Shown here piece by piece: positions 16,744 to 25,539 of a DNA stretch of 64,000 nt. Numbering within the stretch: the stretch's first letter is position 1; the number at the start of each line of letters is the position of its first letter. A model generated the notes under the pieces. The model was given only the letters and a program-made list of their open reading frames with translations, ran no database searches and was not told the DNA's origin. The stretch covers positions 19,678-83,677 of the forward strand of contig CAZTQR010000005.1 in NCBI GenBank assembly GCA_964615795.1. The letters run 5' to 3'. Made by a program: the position numbers and the translations under genes. This DNA is from JADJAH01 sp964615795. Its GTDB lineage: Bacteria; Bacteroidota; Ignavibacteria; Tepidaquicellales; Tepidaquicellaceae.

Positions 16744-17583
16744 TCACCTTTTGGGAACCATCTGATAAACTTTCACATAATCAATCTCCATTACATATGG
16801 CTCTGAATCATCTACTTTGAAGCCATTAGCTTCCCAGTCCTTGACAGCCACATTCGCAATTATATAAAGTGGGGCAGTCGGGATACCTTTTGTATCCTCA
16901 TAAACAGTATTGCCGTTCAGTTTCCATTTCATGATATTAGGTAAACACTCAAATGACCAAACCATCCACTCATTGGAAAAATCACCCGTTAGTTCCTTTC
17001 CCTCATTGTAATAGAATGGGGCAGTTTTACCTTCATATATGCCACTATAGTTTGGATAATCTATGCCCCAATGGTGATTGCATGATATTTTGTTCTCATT
17101 AATTCCAAAGTATTCAAATACGTCAATTTCCGGCAATCCGGGCCTTTGCTTTGCAACAAGCCAGAACGCAGGCCAAAATCCCTTCTTGAACGGGAATCTC
17201 GTTCTGATTTCCCATTTGCCGTAAGCTTGCGTGAAAGTTCTTGGAGTGTTGATCATCCCCGATGTGTATTCAAACTGCTTTTCACTTTCAGAATCCTTTC
17301 CATAAACTGATTCTTTCTTCGCAATTATTTTCAGCACTCCATCCTCCGCCACAATGTTTCTGGTCTGATACCACTGCACCTCCTTGTTTGACCAAATCGT
17401 CTTATTGCCCATATCAAAGTGCGTAAGCCACCTTGTGGTATCAAAATTGTCAAAGTTATCTTCAAATGTGATCTTCCATTCATATTCAATATCTGACTCG
17501 TCGCTCAGAAATGAATTTGATACTATCGGGAGCAACCCTGCAAAAGTCAGGATAAAGAATGCCGCAATCATTGCTCTTCTCAT
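16744..17583 (-). CDS. Secreted glycoside hydrolase family 16 (beta-glucanase/laminarinase-like)
   Basis: GH16 enzymes hydrolyse beta-1,3/1,4-glucans and related glycans. The catalytic motif EIDVFE is complete, with Glu152 (nucleophile), Asp154 and Glu157 (acid/base). The family segments SGMINTPRTFTQAYGKWEIR and KKGFWPAFWL lie upstream of it and the EIDYVKVYQ strand at the end. An earlier in-frame ATG at 17670 exists, but the ATG at 17583 is chosen because it starts a clear signal peptide (MRRAMIAAFFILTFAGLLP). The mature protein is then exported. Lying at the end of a surface-polysaccharide cluster, it may trim the polymer made by its neighbours or feed on external glucans; the sequence does not decide this. 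Confidence 0.9.
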   Translation of the reverse strand: MRRAMIAAFFILTFAGLLPIVSNSFLSDESDIEYEWKITFEDNFDNFDTTRWLTHFDMGNKTIWSNKEVQWYQTRNIVAEDGVLKIIAKKESVYGKDSESEKQFEYTSGMINTPRTFTQAYGKWEIRTRFPFKKGFWPAFWLVAKQRPGLPEIDVFEYFGINENKISCNHHWGIDYPNYSGIYEGKTAPFYYNEGKELTGDFSNEWMVWSFECLPNIMKWKLNGNTVYEDTKGIPTAPLYIIANVAVKDWEANGFKVDDSEPYVMEIDYVKVYQMVPKR

Positions 17584-17958
17584 GGTATTTTTTGATTCAG
17601 TTTTTGCATAAATATTTGACTTATGTCCGGCACAAGGTGTTGATGGAATTGACACTGAACTCAATTGCATACTCTGCTGACAGTATCTGTTATCTCAAAA
17701 TCAGGCCGCTCATTCTGGAATTTGCGCACATTCGAAAGTACATATCACAATGAAGTTTCTGTCAAATGTCATTTCACTCTTGCGATCGTCTGACCAGTTA
17801 GCTCAGATCAATAAGCATGCACCGGGTCTTCCCAATGCAAATGTGCTTGCTCTGTGAAGCTCATGGACATTTTCTGATAACAGACAAATTCAAATTAACT
17901 TTTTGACCTGAAAACAGAAACATATATGTTTGCAACTTTCGTCCGATGCTATGAGACT
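17584..17958. other. Gene-free stretch upstream of the GH16 gene
   Basis: No coding frame is supported here. On the minus strand a TACTTTCG box at 17733-17740, with TTG 22 bp upstream, resembles the promoter pattern of this window with two deviations, and would give the hydrolase a leader of about 150 nt. This suggests the GH16 gene is transcribed apart from the operon that ends at 17959. Confidence 0.35.
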
Positions 17959-18744
17959 CTATTGGATCGACCTTGAGATGCAAACCAGTTCATCAACAAG
18001 CATACTGTCCCTTATGAACAACAACTCGAATCCATTCTTTTCAAGGAGTTTCCTGAAATTATGCTTATCAAATCCCCAGAAGTGTTCCATTGGCCTTACC
18101 AAATGCCAGTTAGCCAAGCCTGTTCTTGCCCTCAAACTCGATGCTGACGGGGTCTTCACAGCAAATATTCCATTTGGTTTAAGATACTTTCTGACCGAGA
18201 ACAAGAAGTTTTCAATTTCCGGAATGTGTTCAATAACATGCTTCGCTGAAATGCAGTGGAAAGAGTGTTCATCAATTCGGGCTGCGTCGAGAGAGTTAGC
18301 ACAAACAAATTCAACATTGTCCCTCTTAAACCTCTCCGAAAGCTCATTTGAATAATCGATACCAAGAACTTTCCAACCCCTGCTTTTTGCTTCATATAGA
18401 ACATCAGCCTCACCACACCCGAAATCAATAATGCTCTTACCCGGAGAGTACTTCTCTATGAGATTGAAAAACATTCTCAGCCGGTTCTTTCTGAAGGTTA
18501 GTATGCTTCTGATTTTTGCTATTTTCGGATTTTTATCTACCGTACTATATCTTATCTCATAATATCTATTGTAATATTCGTTTAATTCTTTAACGGTTGG
18601 CATTGGACTGCACCAATTCAGTTTGCAATCCAGACATTCAATCACGGAATAGGGTGATCCGGCACTCGAATCTAAGGGCTTTCCTTTATTTAAGAGATTC
18701 TTCGAGCTGCATGCTGGACAACTTCGATACAATTCCCCGATCAC
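17959..18744 (-). CDS. Class I SAM-dependent methyltransferase with N-terminal zinc ribbon
   Basis: The first 45 residues hold two Cys-x2-Cys pairs (CPACSSK and CLDCKLNWC), a zinc ribbon common in sugar methyltransferases. A Methyltransf_23-type Rossmann domain follows: SIIDFGCGEADVL is the SAM-binding motif I, GIDYSNELS carries the acidic residue, and SAKHVIEHIPEIENFL is the post-motif. The last gene of the exopolysaccharide operon, it overlaps the preceding glycosyltransferase by 4 bp. It probably methylates or caps a sugar of the repeat unit, in the cytoplasm. The acceptor is unknown. Confidence 0.85.
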   Translation of the reverse strand: MIGELYRSCPACSSKNLLNKGKPLDSSAGSPYSVIECLDCKLNWCSPMPTVKELNEYYNRYYEIRYSTVDKNPKIAKIRSILTFRKNRLRMFFNLIEKYSPGKSIIDFGCGEADVLYEAKSRGWKVLGIDYSNELSERFKRDNVEFVCANSLDAARIDEHSFHCISAKHVIEHIPEIENFLFSVRKYLKPNGIFAVKTPSASSLRARTGLANWHLVRPMEHFWGFDKHNFRKLLEKNGFELLFIRDSMLVDELVCISRSIQ

Positions 18745-19895
18745 TTTATTGTCTCCATTTTGCTTAAATAAAAATCATAATACTCTTCAGTATTCTTCTC
18801 AATATCAAATTTCTCTTTCACTGTATATATGGCATTGTTTTTGATTTCCTGAAGATTTTCTGAATTATCATAAATATAATTCAATTTATCCAAGAAATTC
18901 TTTTTATCATTTGCTTTGAATATGAACCCTGTAATTCCGTCCTGAATGATCTCAGGTATCCCCCCTACGTCAGATGCAAGCACAATCTTTCTTTTGATCA
19001 TCCCCTCAATTGTAACAAGACCAAACCCTTCCCATAAGGACGGTACACATACAAGATCGGCAATTTCAATGAACGGCTCCGCATCTTCCCGGAATCCCAA
19101 GAGCTGCACTTGATCATTTAATTGCTCACTTCTGATTTGATTCTCAATTTGCTTTCTCAAACTTCCTTCACCCAGAACAATAACCTTTGCTTTCCTTCTA
19201 TTTTTCAAGAACTCCTTTGCAGAATTAAGAAAAAACGAGTGGCCTTTCTGGCGCTCAAGCCTTCCTGAGACTAAAATTACAAAATCGTCCCCTGACAAAC
19301 CATATTTCCTTCTGAGTTTCAAAATACCTTCTTCGCTGAGCACATATTTCTCCTTTTCAATGTTAACACCATTGTAAATGACTTTGGTGATCTTGTCAAA
19401 ATTCTTGCTTCTGTTAACAAGATATCTCCTTACGACATCCGAAATTGAGATCAAATACGATCCGGAGTATCTGACAACGGCATTGTCAATCCTATCGAAA
19501 ACAGACACCTTATCAATATCAGCACCTCCATGATGCGTTGAATAGTTATGGCATGTTGAGATGATGAGCGGCACATTTGTCTGCCTTGCTGAGATTCTTC
19601 CGTAGAAATCTGCCTTCTGAAGGTGAGTATGAACTATGTCGGGTCTAATTTCGATCAGCATCTTCTTTAATTTGCCGAATATTCTGAAGTTCACAAGGCC
19701 CTTTTCCTTTAGATCAATAATTTTAATGCCAGCTTCTTTGAATTTGCTCATGTATTCGCCTGAATCCAAAGTAATCACAAATACATCAGTATTCGCTTTT
19801 CGTTTGAGATTGAGAACAATGTCCAGCAGCAGTACCTGCGCACCGCCAAGGCTTAGATTCGAAATTATGTGAACAATTTTGAGCTTTTCACGCAT
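18741..19895 (-). CDS. GT4 family glycosyltransferase
   Basis: A retaining GT-B enzyme of 384 residues. The N-terminal domain opens with IVHIISNLSLGGAQVLLLDI, and the donor-binding domain has VSGRLERQKGH, VLGEGSLRKQIE and the E-x7-E motif in PSLWEGFGLVTIEG. These are standard for GT4 transferases that take sugar from a nucleotide donor on the cytoplasmic face. It starts on a TAATG junction (1-bp overlap) with the upstream GT4 and overlaps the methyltransferase gene by 4 bp. The region is visibly AT-rich compared with the housekeeping blocks. Substrate unknown. Confidence 0.88.
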   Translation of the reverse strand: MREKLKIVHIISNLSLGGAQVLLLDIVLNLKRKANTDVFVITLDSGEYMSKFKEAGIKIIDLKEKGLVNFRIFGKLKKMLIEIRPDIVHTHLQKADFYGRISARQTNVPLIISTCHNYSTHHGGADIDKVSVFDRIDNAVVRYSGSYLISISDVVRRYLVNRSKNFDKITKVIYNGVNIEKEKYVLSEEGILKLRRKYGLSGDDFVILVSGRLERQKGHSFFLNSAKEFLKNRRKAKVIVLGEGSLRKQIENQIRSEQLNDQVQLLGFREDAEPFIEIADLVCVPSLWEGFGLVTIEGMIKRKIVLASDVGGIPEIIQDGITGFIFKANDKKNFLDKLNYIYDNSENLQEIKNNAIYTVKEKFDIEKNTEEYYDFYLSKMETIK

Positions 19896-20962
19896 TAGGA
19901 GATTCTGTTAATGATGTCTGCAATTTCACTTCCTACTTTGTCCCAGCTCCTGAATGAATTTGATTTGCGATATGCTGAATCAGAGAATCTTTCGATTCGG
20001 TCTCTGTCTTCAGCCAATATGCGAATCTTTTCAGCCAATGCCCTTGGATTTGCCGGCTCCACCAAGTAGCCATTCGATCCGTCATCAACTATCTCCCTTA
20101 ACGAAGGTATGTTGGATGCAACAACAGGTAACGCATGAGACATTGCTTCTGCTGCAACCATTCCATACCCTTCCCAAAGTGAAGGAAAAACAAATAATGA
20201 AGACGATCTGTAATATTCCTGTAGCTCTACGTCACATACTCTTCCCCTGAAGAATATTATATCCGCCAGGTCCAGTTCCGATATCTTCATCATAAGACTC
20301 TTGAAATAGTCATCTGAATTTTGCGTACCCCCGATTATGTTCAGAATAAACTTCTCTTTGTCGAGATATCTGAAAGCTTCTATTAGGTGGATAAGACCCT
20401 TCCTTTTCTCAATTGTTCCAATGTAAAGCAACTTGACGATGTTATCTCCATTTGTGTCCGTCTTTCGGTTTATCGGGCTGAAAATGGCATCCAGTCCAGG
20501 TGGAACTACCGGGATATTGTAGCTCTTCAAGAGTGAATGTTCTTGCAGGTCATTTTTCGTTGCATTGCTGACAGTCATAACAAAGTCTGAATGTCTGATG
20601 AAAAACTCTTCAAACTTCGCTCTGAAAAACTCAGGATTCTCATTCCTTACCAAATGATGTACAATCATGAAGTAATAATGCTTCTTAAAGATTCTGTTCA
20701 AAATCATTGGGATCATGAAATGCAGGAATGCCGTATTACTCAATACAATGATTGATTTCCTTTTTACTTTGCAGCTGACAAATAATCCGTGCATGATCTT
20801 GAAGAGCTTGTTTCGGTTTCCAAGCTTCGAAAACTTTCCGTTTCCTGCCAGATAAACGCCCTCTCTTCTTTCCTTTACATAGTTGTAAACAATGTTATGA
20901 TACTTTATTCCCCCGGTAGGTGCTTCAGGAAATTCAGGCAAATAGAAATAGATCCTCCTCAT
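19895..20962 (-). CDS. GT4 family glycosyltransferase
   Basis: The 355-residue GT-B protein has an N-terminal APTGGIKYHN loop, KLLYIGTIEKRKGLIHLIEAF at the start of the donor domain, and the E-x7-E motif in FPSLWEGYGMVAAEAMS followed by LPVVASNIPSLREIV. It differs enough from the next gene downstream that the two probably make different linkages. It overlaps the GT2 gene upstream by 4 bp. Acts on the cytoplasmic side during repeat-unit assembly; donor and acceptor unknown. Confidence 0.88.
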   Translation of the reverse strand: MRRIYFYLPEFPEAPTGGIKYHNIVYNYVKERREGVYLAGNGKFSKLGNRNKLFKIMHGLFVSCKVKRKSIIVLSNTAFLHFMIPMILNRIFKKHYYFMIVHHLVRNENPEFFRAKFEEFFIRHSDFVMTVSNATKNDLQEHSLLKSYNIPVVPPGLDAIFSPINRKTDTNGDNIVKLLYIGTIEKRKGLIHLIEAFRYLDKEKFILNIIGGTQNSDDYFKSLMMKISELDLADIIFFRGRVCDVELQEYYRSSSLFVFPSLWEGYGMVAAEAMSHALPVVASNIPSLREIVDDGSNGYLVEPANPRALAEKIRILAEDRDRIERFSDSAYRKSNSFRSWDKVGSEIADIINRIS

Positions 20963-21957
20963 ATCACATGGTCTGTATCAAACAATCTGCTCTTACCTGA
21001 CGAATAAATCTTGAGCATCTTTTTATATTGGTTCATTTTCTTCTTTTCAACATTCTTGTATCTGTTCCTGAATCTAAGGGTCCCCATCCGCACTAGTATT
21101 CCTGCAGCATTAATAAATCTAAGCATGCTTCTTTTCAGAAATCCAAAATGCAGATACGAATAGATCATTTTGCTCCGGTTCAGGTGATAAAAGTAAACCT
21201 CTTCCCCCTTCTCACTTTTGACGCTACTGTTGCCGAAATGCCTGACTATCAAACCATACAAACAAGCAATCTTGAATCCGGCACTTTGGAGTCTGTTTTG
21301 GAAGTCGGTGTCTTCGTAATACAGGAAATATCTTTCATCGAAACCGTTAAGGGCATTGAAAGCATCCGCTCTTACCAGAAGAAAAGCTCCGGTAATCCAA
21401 TCAACATAGACGAATTTATAGATTTCGGCCTTATAGTTCCCAAAGTCATACAGCCTGTTAAGCTTTCTCGCGTTACCGATTCCTGATGCCTCAAAAAACT
21501 CCCAAATGAGGTTCGGGAATTCATTGAAGTTGTATGCAATATTATCCTCAAAATCCATAAGCAAAGGTGAACACGCTCCCAATTCAATATTCTCTTCCAT
21601 GAAAGAACATAACTTATGTATTACGTCGTCGACAATCACAATGTCCGGATTCACAAAGATCAGATACTTGCCTTTTGCAAACTTTGCTGCGCAATTACAC
21701 CCTGCACCAAAGCCGTCATTTACATTCCTGAAAATGAATCTGACATTTGGGAACATGGCTGGGAAATTCTCTATATCTCGAATAGTCGAGTTATTATCAG
21801 CCACTATGATCTCATAGTCAATTTGCTTTGTGAATTCAATGATTGACTTCAGGCAATCCTTCAAGTGATCCGCAGTATTGTAGTTCACTATGATGATTGT
21901 GACCTTCACATTATATCCTGAATTCTTAGCCTCTTCAATTTCGAAATTGAGACTCAT
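20959..21957 (-). CDS. GT2 family glycosyltransferase (rhamnosyltransferase-like)
   Basis: The GT2 domain covers residues 15 to about 240: VTIIIVNYNTADHLKDCL, IIVADNNS, GFGAGCNCAAKFAKGKYLIF, and the NPD metal motif. GAFLLVRADAFNALNGFDE and FLYYEDTDFQNRLQSAGF are typical of the rhamnosyl/galactosyltransferase subgroup. An arginine/lysine-rich C-terminal tail of about 70 residues follows a possible short membrane-contacting segment. It overlaps both neighbours by 4 bp. The sugar is not decidable. Confidence 0.87.
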   Translation of the reverse strand: MSLNFEIEEAKNSGYNVKVTIIIVNYNTADHLKDCLKSIIEFTKQIDYEIIVADNNSTIRDIENFPAMFPNVRFIFRNVNDGFGAGCNCAAKFAKGKYLIFVNPDIVIVDDVIHKLCSFMEENIELGACSPLLMDFEDNIAYNFNEFPNLIWEFFEASGIGNARKLNRLYDFGNYKAEIYKFVYVDWITGAFLLVRADAFNALNGFDERYFLYYEDTDFQNRLQSAGFKIACLYGLIVRHFGNSSVKSEKGEEVYFYHLNRSKMIYSYLHFGFLKRSMLRFINAAGILVRMGTLRFRNRYKNVEKKKMNQYKKMLKIYSSGKSRLFDTDHVI

Positions 21958-22922
21958 TCAGAACTATGTCCAATCTTAGCAAATGACTCAATGTAAGCAC
22001 TTGTTGTCTTGGAAAGTTTCATTATGGATGACCTTTTCTTTAATGTACGGGGAAGGCTGAGAAAACCTGCCAGATATCCTTTAAGAGAATAGTGAAACTC
22101 CACAAACTTACCGGAAAGCAGTAGCGATATGAACGACTTGATTCTGACTGCATTTGACAATGCCAGATATTTTGGCAGTAAATTCGTCGGTACATTCTTA
22201 AAAATCAGAGTTGTAAGGTTCTTCTCCTGCAGATAACTTTTCAATCCCCTGAATTTTCCTGAAGTTGCCCCAAGCTTATGAAAACAAACAGCCGAAGGGA
22301 CATAATAGCACTTATGTCCTCCATGCTGTAATCTGAAATTGAAATCCACATCTTCGTAATAAGAAACAAAATCTTCATCGAAAAATCCGACATCCTCAAA
22401 TACTGCTCTGTCAAACATCACAGCTGCAGCACAAGCTCCAAATATAAACTCAGACCTATCATATTGTCCTGTATCTTTGTTCCCAAATCCCCTTTTGTGC
22501 GGATATCCGTACCTGTTAATGAAATGTCCTGCTTCATCAATAGTATCTCTGTTGTTGAAGAGCAAGATCTTGCAGCCGACAGATCCAACTCCTTCATTAG
22601 CGAATCCTCTCAGCATTTCCTCAATCAGGTTATCACTGCACTCCGTGTCATTGTTCAATAGCATCACAAACCTGCAATCATTATCATGCAATGCAACCTT
22701 AACACCTTCATTTACCGCCCTTGCAAAGCCATAGTTCCTTTCAAGTGTAACAATCCTGACATCAGGATAATTAGCCTCGACAAACCTGACTGAAGTATCG
22801 GTCGAAGCATTATCAACCAAGACTATCCTGAGATCTTCAATCGTTTGACGGCGTAGTGAATCAAGGCAGACCTTTAGATGGTGCAATCCGTTAAGATTTG
22901 GAATAACAACATATACACTCAT
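21954..22922 (-). CDS. GT2 family glycosyltransferase (rhamnosyltransferase-like)
   Basis: A second GT2 of the same subgroup, 322 residues: VVIPNLNGLHHLKVCLDSL, ILVLVDNAST-type acceptor strand (IVLVDNASTDTS), GFARAVNEGVKVA, VMLLNNDTECSDN as metal motif, and FDEDFVSYYEDVDFNFRL. It shares its fold and motif set with the neighbouring GT2 but little of the sequence outside the motifs, so it does not look like a recent tandem copy. It begins 2 bp after the stop of the upstream GT4. It adds one residue to the repeat unit; the linkage is unknown. Confidence 0.87.
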   Translation of the reverse strand: MSVYVVIPNLNGLHHLKVCLDSLRRQTIEDLRIVLVDNASTDTSVRFVEANYPDVRIVTLERNYGFARAVNEGVKVALHDNDCRFVMLLNNDTECSDNLIEEMLRGFANEGVGSVGCKILLFNNRDTIDEAGHFINRYGYPHKRGFGNKDTGQYDRSEFIFGACAAAVMFDRAVFEDVGFFDEDFVSYYEDVDFNFRLQHGGHKCYYVPSAVCFHKLGATSGKFRGLKSYLQEKNLTTLIFKNVPTNLLPKYLALSNAVRIKSFISLLLSGKFVEFHYSLKGYLAGFLSLPRTLKKRSSIMKLSKTTSAYIESFAKIGHSSE

Positions 22923-22924
22923 CG

Positions 22925-24004
22925 CTAATCGCCGGAAATGATGTTAAGAAATTTTAGAACCGATTTATCCCAGCTGAATGACTTTCTCACGAGCACACTT
23001 CCATTCTCCGATAATTTCCTCAGAAGCAATTCATCCTCAACAAGCATTTTCACTGCATTAAAGATCGTTTCCGGATTCTCCGGATCCGTATATATTACAT
23101 CCTCGAAATTGGTTGCATATTCGGGCAGGAAGCCTACCATGGTGGAAACAACTGCACATTTTGATGCCATTGCTTCTGCAATAGGCATACCAAAACCTTC
23201 TGTCTTACTGGAAAAAATGAATATGTCAGTTGCGAAGTAGATATCCCGGATCTTCTCTTCTTCAGGATCTTTGATAAATTCAACATACTCAGGAAGTTCA
23301 TTATATTTGTCAAGTCCGAATGATACAAACCTCAAATTGTCAAATGATCTCTTGAGCATCTCACATGCTACAATGGTTGACTTCACATTCTTTTTTTCAA
23401 GTCTGTAATCAACAAATGTAACGCACTTCTTATCAGAGTCGTATCTTTTTGAGATGTTATTATAGAGCTGAAAATCGAATCCATATGGGACGATCTCAGA
23501 ATCAACTCCAAACTTCGTCTTTAGCAGATCATGCAAGTATTTTGTTGTCGTGATTATCGGAATTCCCAGGTTATATGACCTGTTGACTTCTGTCTCATCA
23601 GAATTCCAGATCTCATAGTCCTGAACAAAATAGAATTTCTTTCCTTTGCTTGCCTTAAGGTCTTTCAGGGAAGATGCTGTGTGCCAGATTGTTGCAATTG
23701 AAACATCGGCATCTCTGATGAAGCTGTTGTTTAGTAAGAAGACCTGCTTGATTTTGAAATTTCTTGAGTAAGAAATATCTTCGCAATCCCTTCTTTTTAA
23801 GAATTTCTTAACACCCCAGAACAAATGTTTAACGTTCATTACGTTGTTCACTTTTCCGTTGTAGAAATTATAATCAATAGTGGGATAATATACGATCACA
23901 TCATGGCCCAAATTTGTCATGCGGTTACAGTATTCAAAAATAATCTTCATACCACCGGACTTGAATATCCCTGATACGAGAATATTTATCTTCAATTTTG
24001 TCAT
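22925..24004 (-). CDS. GT4-like glycosyltransferase
   Basis: The 359-residue protein has the GT-B layout: an N-terminal SGIFKSGGMKIIFEYCNRM loop, and a C-terminal donor domain with VDYRLEKKNVKSTI and the E-x7-E motif in FSSKTEGFGMPIAEAMASKCAVV. The middle part (FYFVQDYEIWN) resembles rhamnosyl/WsaF-like transferases that open with a QDYE signature. The gene overlaps the flippase gene by 4 bp, so export and assembly functions are translationally linked. Donor unknown. Confidence 0.85.
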   Translation of the reverse strand: MTKLKINILVSGIFKSGGMKIIFEYCNRMTNLGHDVIVYYPTIDYNFYNGKVNNVMNVKHLFWGVKKFLKRRDCEDISYSRNFKIKQVFLLNNSFIRDADVSIATIWHTASSLKDLKASKGKKFYFVQDYEIWNSDETEVNRSYNLGIPIITTTKYLHDLLKTKFGVDSEIVPYGFDFQLYNNISKRYDSDKKCVTFVDYRLEKKNVKSTIVACEMLKRSFDNLRFVSFGLDKYNELPEYVEFIKDPEEEKIRDIYFATDIFIFSSKTEGFGMPIAEAMASKCAVVSTMVGFLPEYATNFEDVIYTDPENPETIFNAVKMLVEDELLLRKLSENGSVLVRKSFSWDKSVLKFLNIISGD

Positions 24005-25539
24005 TTTCTCAGTTTATTGTATATCTTTCTTAGAAAATCCAATTTAAAAATGAAAGTGATAATTAAGAAAATGCCGGCTGTCATGACTGCTGAAAATCCG
24101 ATCGCCACAAGCAACCGCCAATCCTCAGCTCCCTCAGCAAAAGGCAGGATCTGCGATTTCGCCAGATAGCATAGAGACAATGTCAGTACAAACGACAATC
24201 CGACTTTTGAGACGTTTTTCCAGAAGGAATGAAATCTGCCAAGGAATCTTCTTGCATAGCAGTTGAGAAGTACTCCATTCAATCCAAGCGTTACAAATGT
24301 TGCGACGGATATTCCATAATAGCCGAATATTTCAGTAAACATGAAGTTCAGAAAGATTCCCGTCAAATATGCAACACTGCTTAACAATGAAAGCCACTTG
24401 TACTTTTTCACTGCGAGGTACAGTGAAGTTGGAATTGTGAACAGTATCCAGGAGAAAAAGGAGAGCACCTCCCAATAATATGGCTGTAGAATCTTATCAA
24501 TGCCCGCAGAATCTATAGCACCGCGCTGATAGAAAAGCGTAAGAATTTCCCTTCCGCTGATCAGCATAAAGATGACTGCAGGACAGGCAATCACTAAGAG
24601 ACTTAGAAGCGTATTCAGATATACTTCCTTGGTCACTATCTTCTTCTTGTATGAATACCCTTCAGCTATATCTGACAACAGTACGTTGAAAACCGAGTTG
24701 AATACAACCATCATTAAGACACCGGTGAAAGTCGATGCATAAGCTATTGACGAAATTGCCCCTTCTCCGTATTCAGACGCGAAGACATTCCTTGAGTAGA
24801 AATAGATCTGGTTTATAAAGACAACCAGAAAGACAGAACCACTGCTTCTTATGATCTTCTTCGTAACATCGTCCGGCGATAAGCGAAAACCGGGAAATTG
24901 CCAGTTAAGCTTCAGGCTTCTTATGTTAACTATGAGAAGAATTGCTACTAACACATTTCCGGCAGCCAGGCCAAACGCCAAATTGTAGATTATGCTGCCC
25001 TGATAGAATGGGACTATTATGGACGCAATCATCGCTACATTAATCACAATTTGAATTATCAATGGAAATACAAAGTTCTTGAACGAATTGTATACCGACT
25101 GAAGGAAGGCCATAAGCACTTTTAGAAATATCAGGGGAAATATGATAGCAGCAATACTATAAGCCTCTAATTTTTTTTCCCCTGCAAATCCCGGCAATAG
25201 CAGGTCTATTATTTCCTTCCTGAAAATGATGGAGATCGTTGTCAGAAACAAGCCAGCCAAAATGATTAGCTGAAAGAGATTTCCAAATGAATCTATGATC
25301 TTTGCTCTATCACTTCCTGCATTCAATGTGGAATACTCGCTGTTAATTACTCCCCGCAATGAATCTATTCCAACAAGAACAATAATACCCTCCGGGATTG
25401 ACACAACGGCACTGAATACATCTGCCTTGTCCGAAACTCCCATAAGTGAAGCAACGATAAGGTTTCTTACAACATCGAATAGCTTAACGAATGTTATTAC
25501 AAGAAATGTCTTTGAGAATGCAGAGACAAGCTTACTCAT
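24001..25539 (-). CDS. MurJ/MviN-family lipid-linked sugar flippase in a polysaccharide operon
   Basis: A 512-residue membrane protein with about 14 hydrophobic segments. Several signatures are those of the MurJ/MviN branch of the MOP flippases rather than classical Wzx: LLPGFAGEKKLEAY in the first half and LTLFYQRGAIDSAGI in the second. MurJ flips lipid II for peptidoglycan; here the operon around it suggests a flippase for the undecaprenyl-linked exopolysaccharide unit. A housekeeping murJ would be expected elsewhere in the genome. It overlaps the polymerase gene by 8 bp and the GT4 gene by 4 bp. Confidence 0.85.
   Translation of the reverse strand: MSKLVSAFSKTFLVITFVKLFDVVRNLIVASLMGVSDKADVFSAVVSIPEGIIVLVGIDSLRGVINSEYSTLNAGSDRAKIIDSFGNLFQLIILAGLFLTTISIIFRKEIIDLLLPGFAGEKKLEAYSIAAIIFPLIFLKVLMAFLQSVYNSFKNFVFPLIIQIVINVAMIASIIVPFYQGSIIYNLAFGLAAGNVLVAILLIVNIRSLKLNWQFPGFRLSPDDVTKKIIRSSGSVFLVVFINQIYFYSRNVFASEYGEGAISSIAYASTFTGVLMMVVFNSVFNVLLSDIAEGYSYKKKIVTKEVYLNTLLSLLVIACPAVIFMLISGREILTLFYQRGAIDSAGIDKILQPYYWEVLSFFSWILFTIPTSLYLAVKKYKWLSLLSSVAYLTGIFLNFMFTEIFGYYGISVATFVTLGLNGVLLNCYARRFLGRFHSFWKNVSKVGLSFVLTLSLCYLAKSQILPFAEGAEDWRLLVAIGFSAVMTAGIFLIITFIFKLDFLRKIYNKLRK

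Noticed and set aside
20959..22922. Recent tandem duplication of two GT2 genes
   Set aside because: They share only family motifs; sequence between the motifs and the C-termini differ, so they look like old paralogues or independent recruits.
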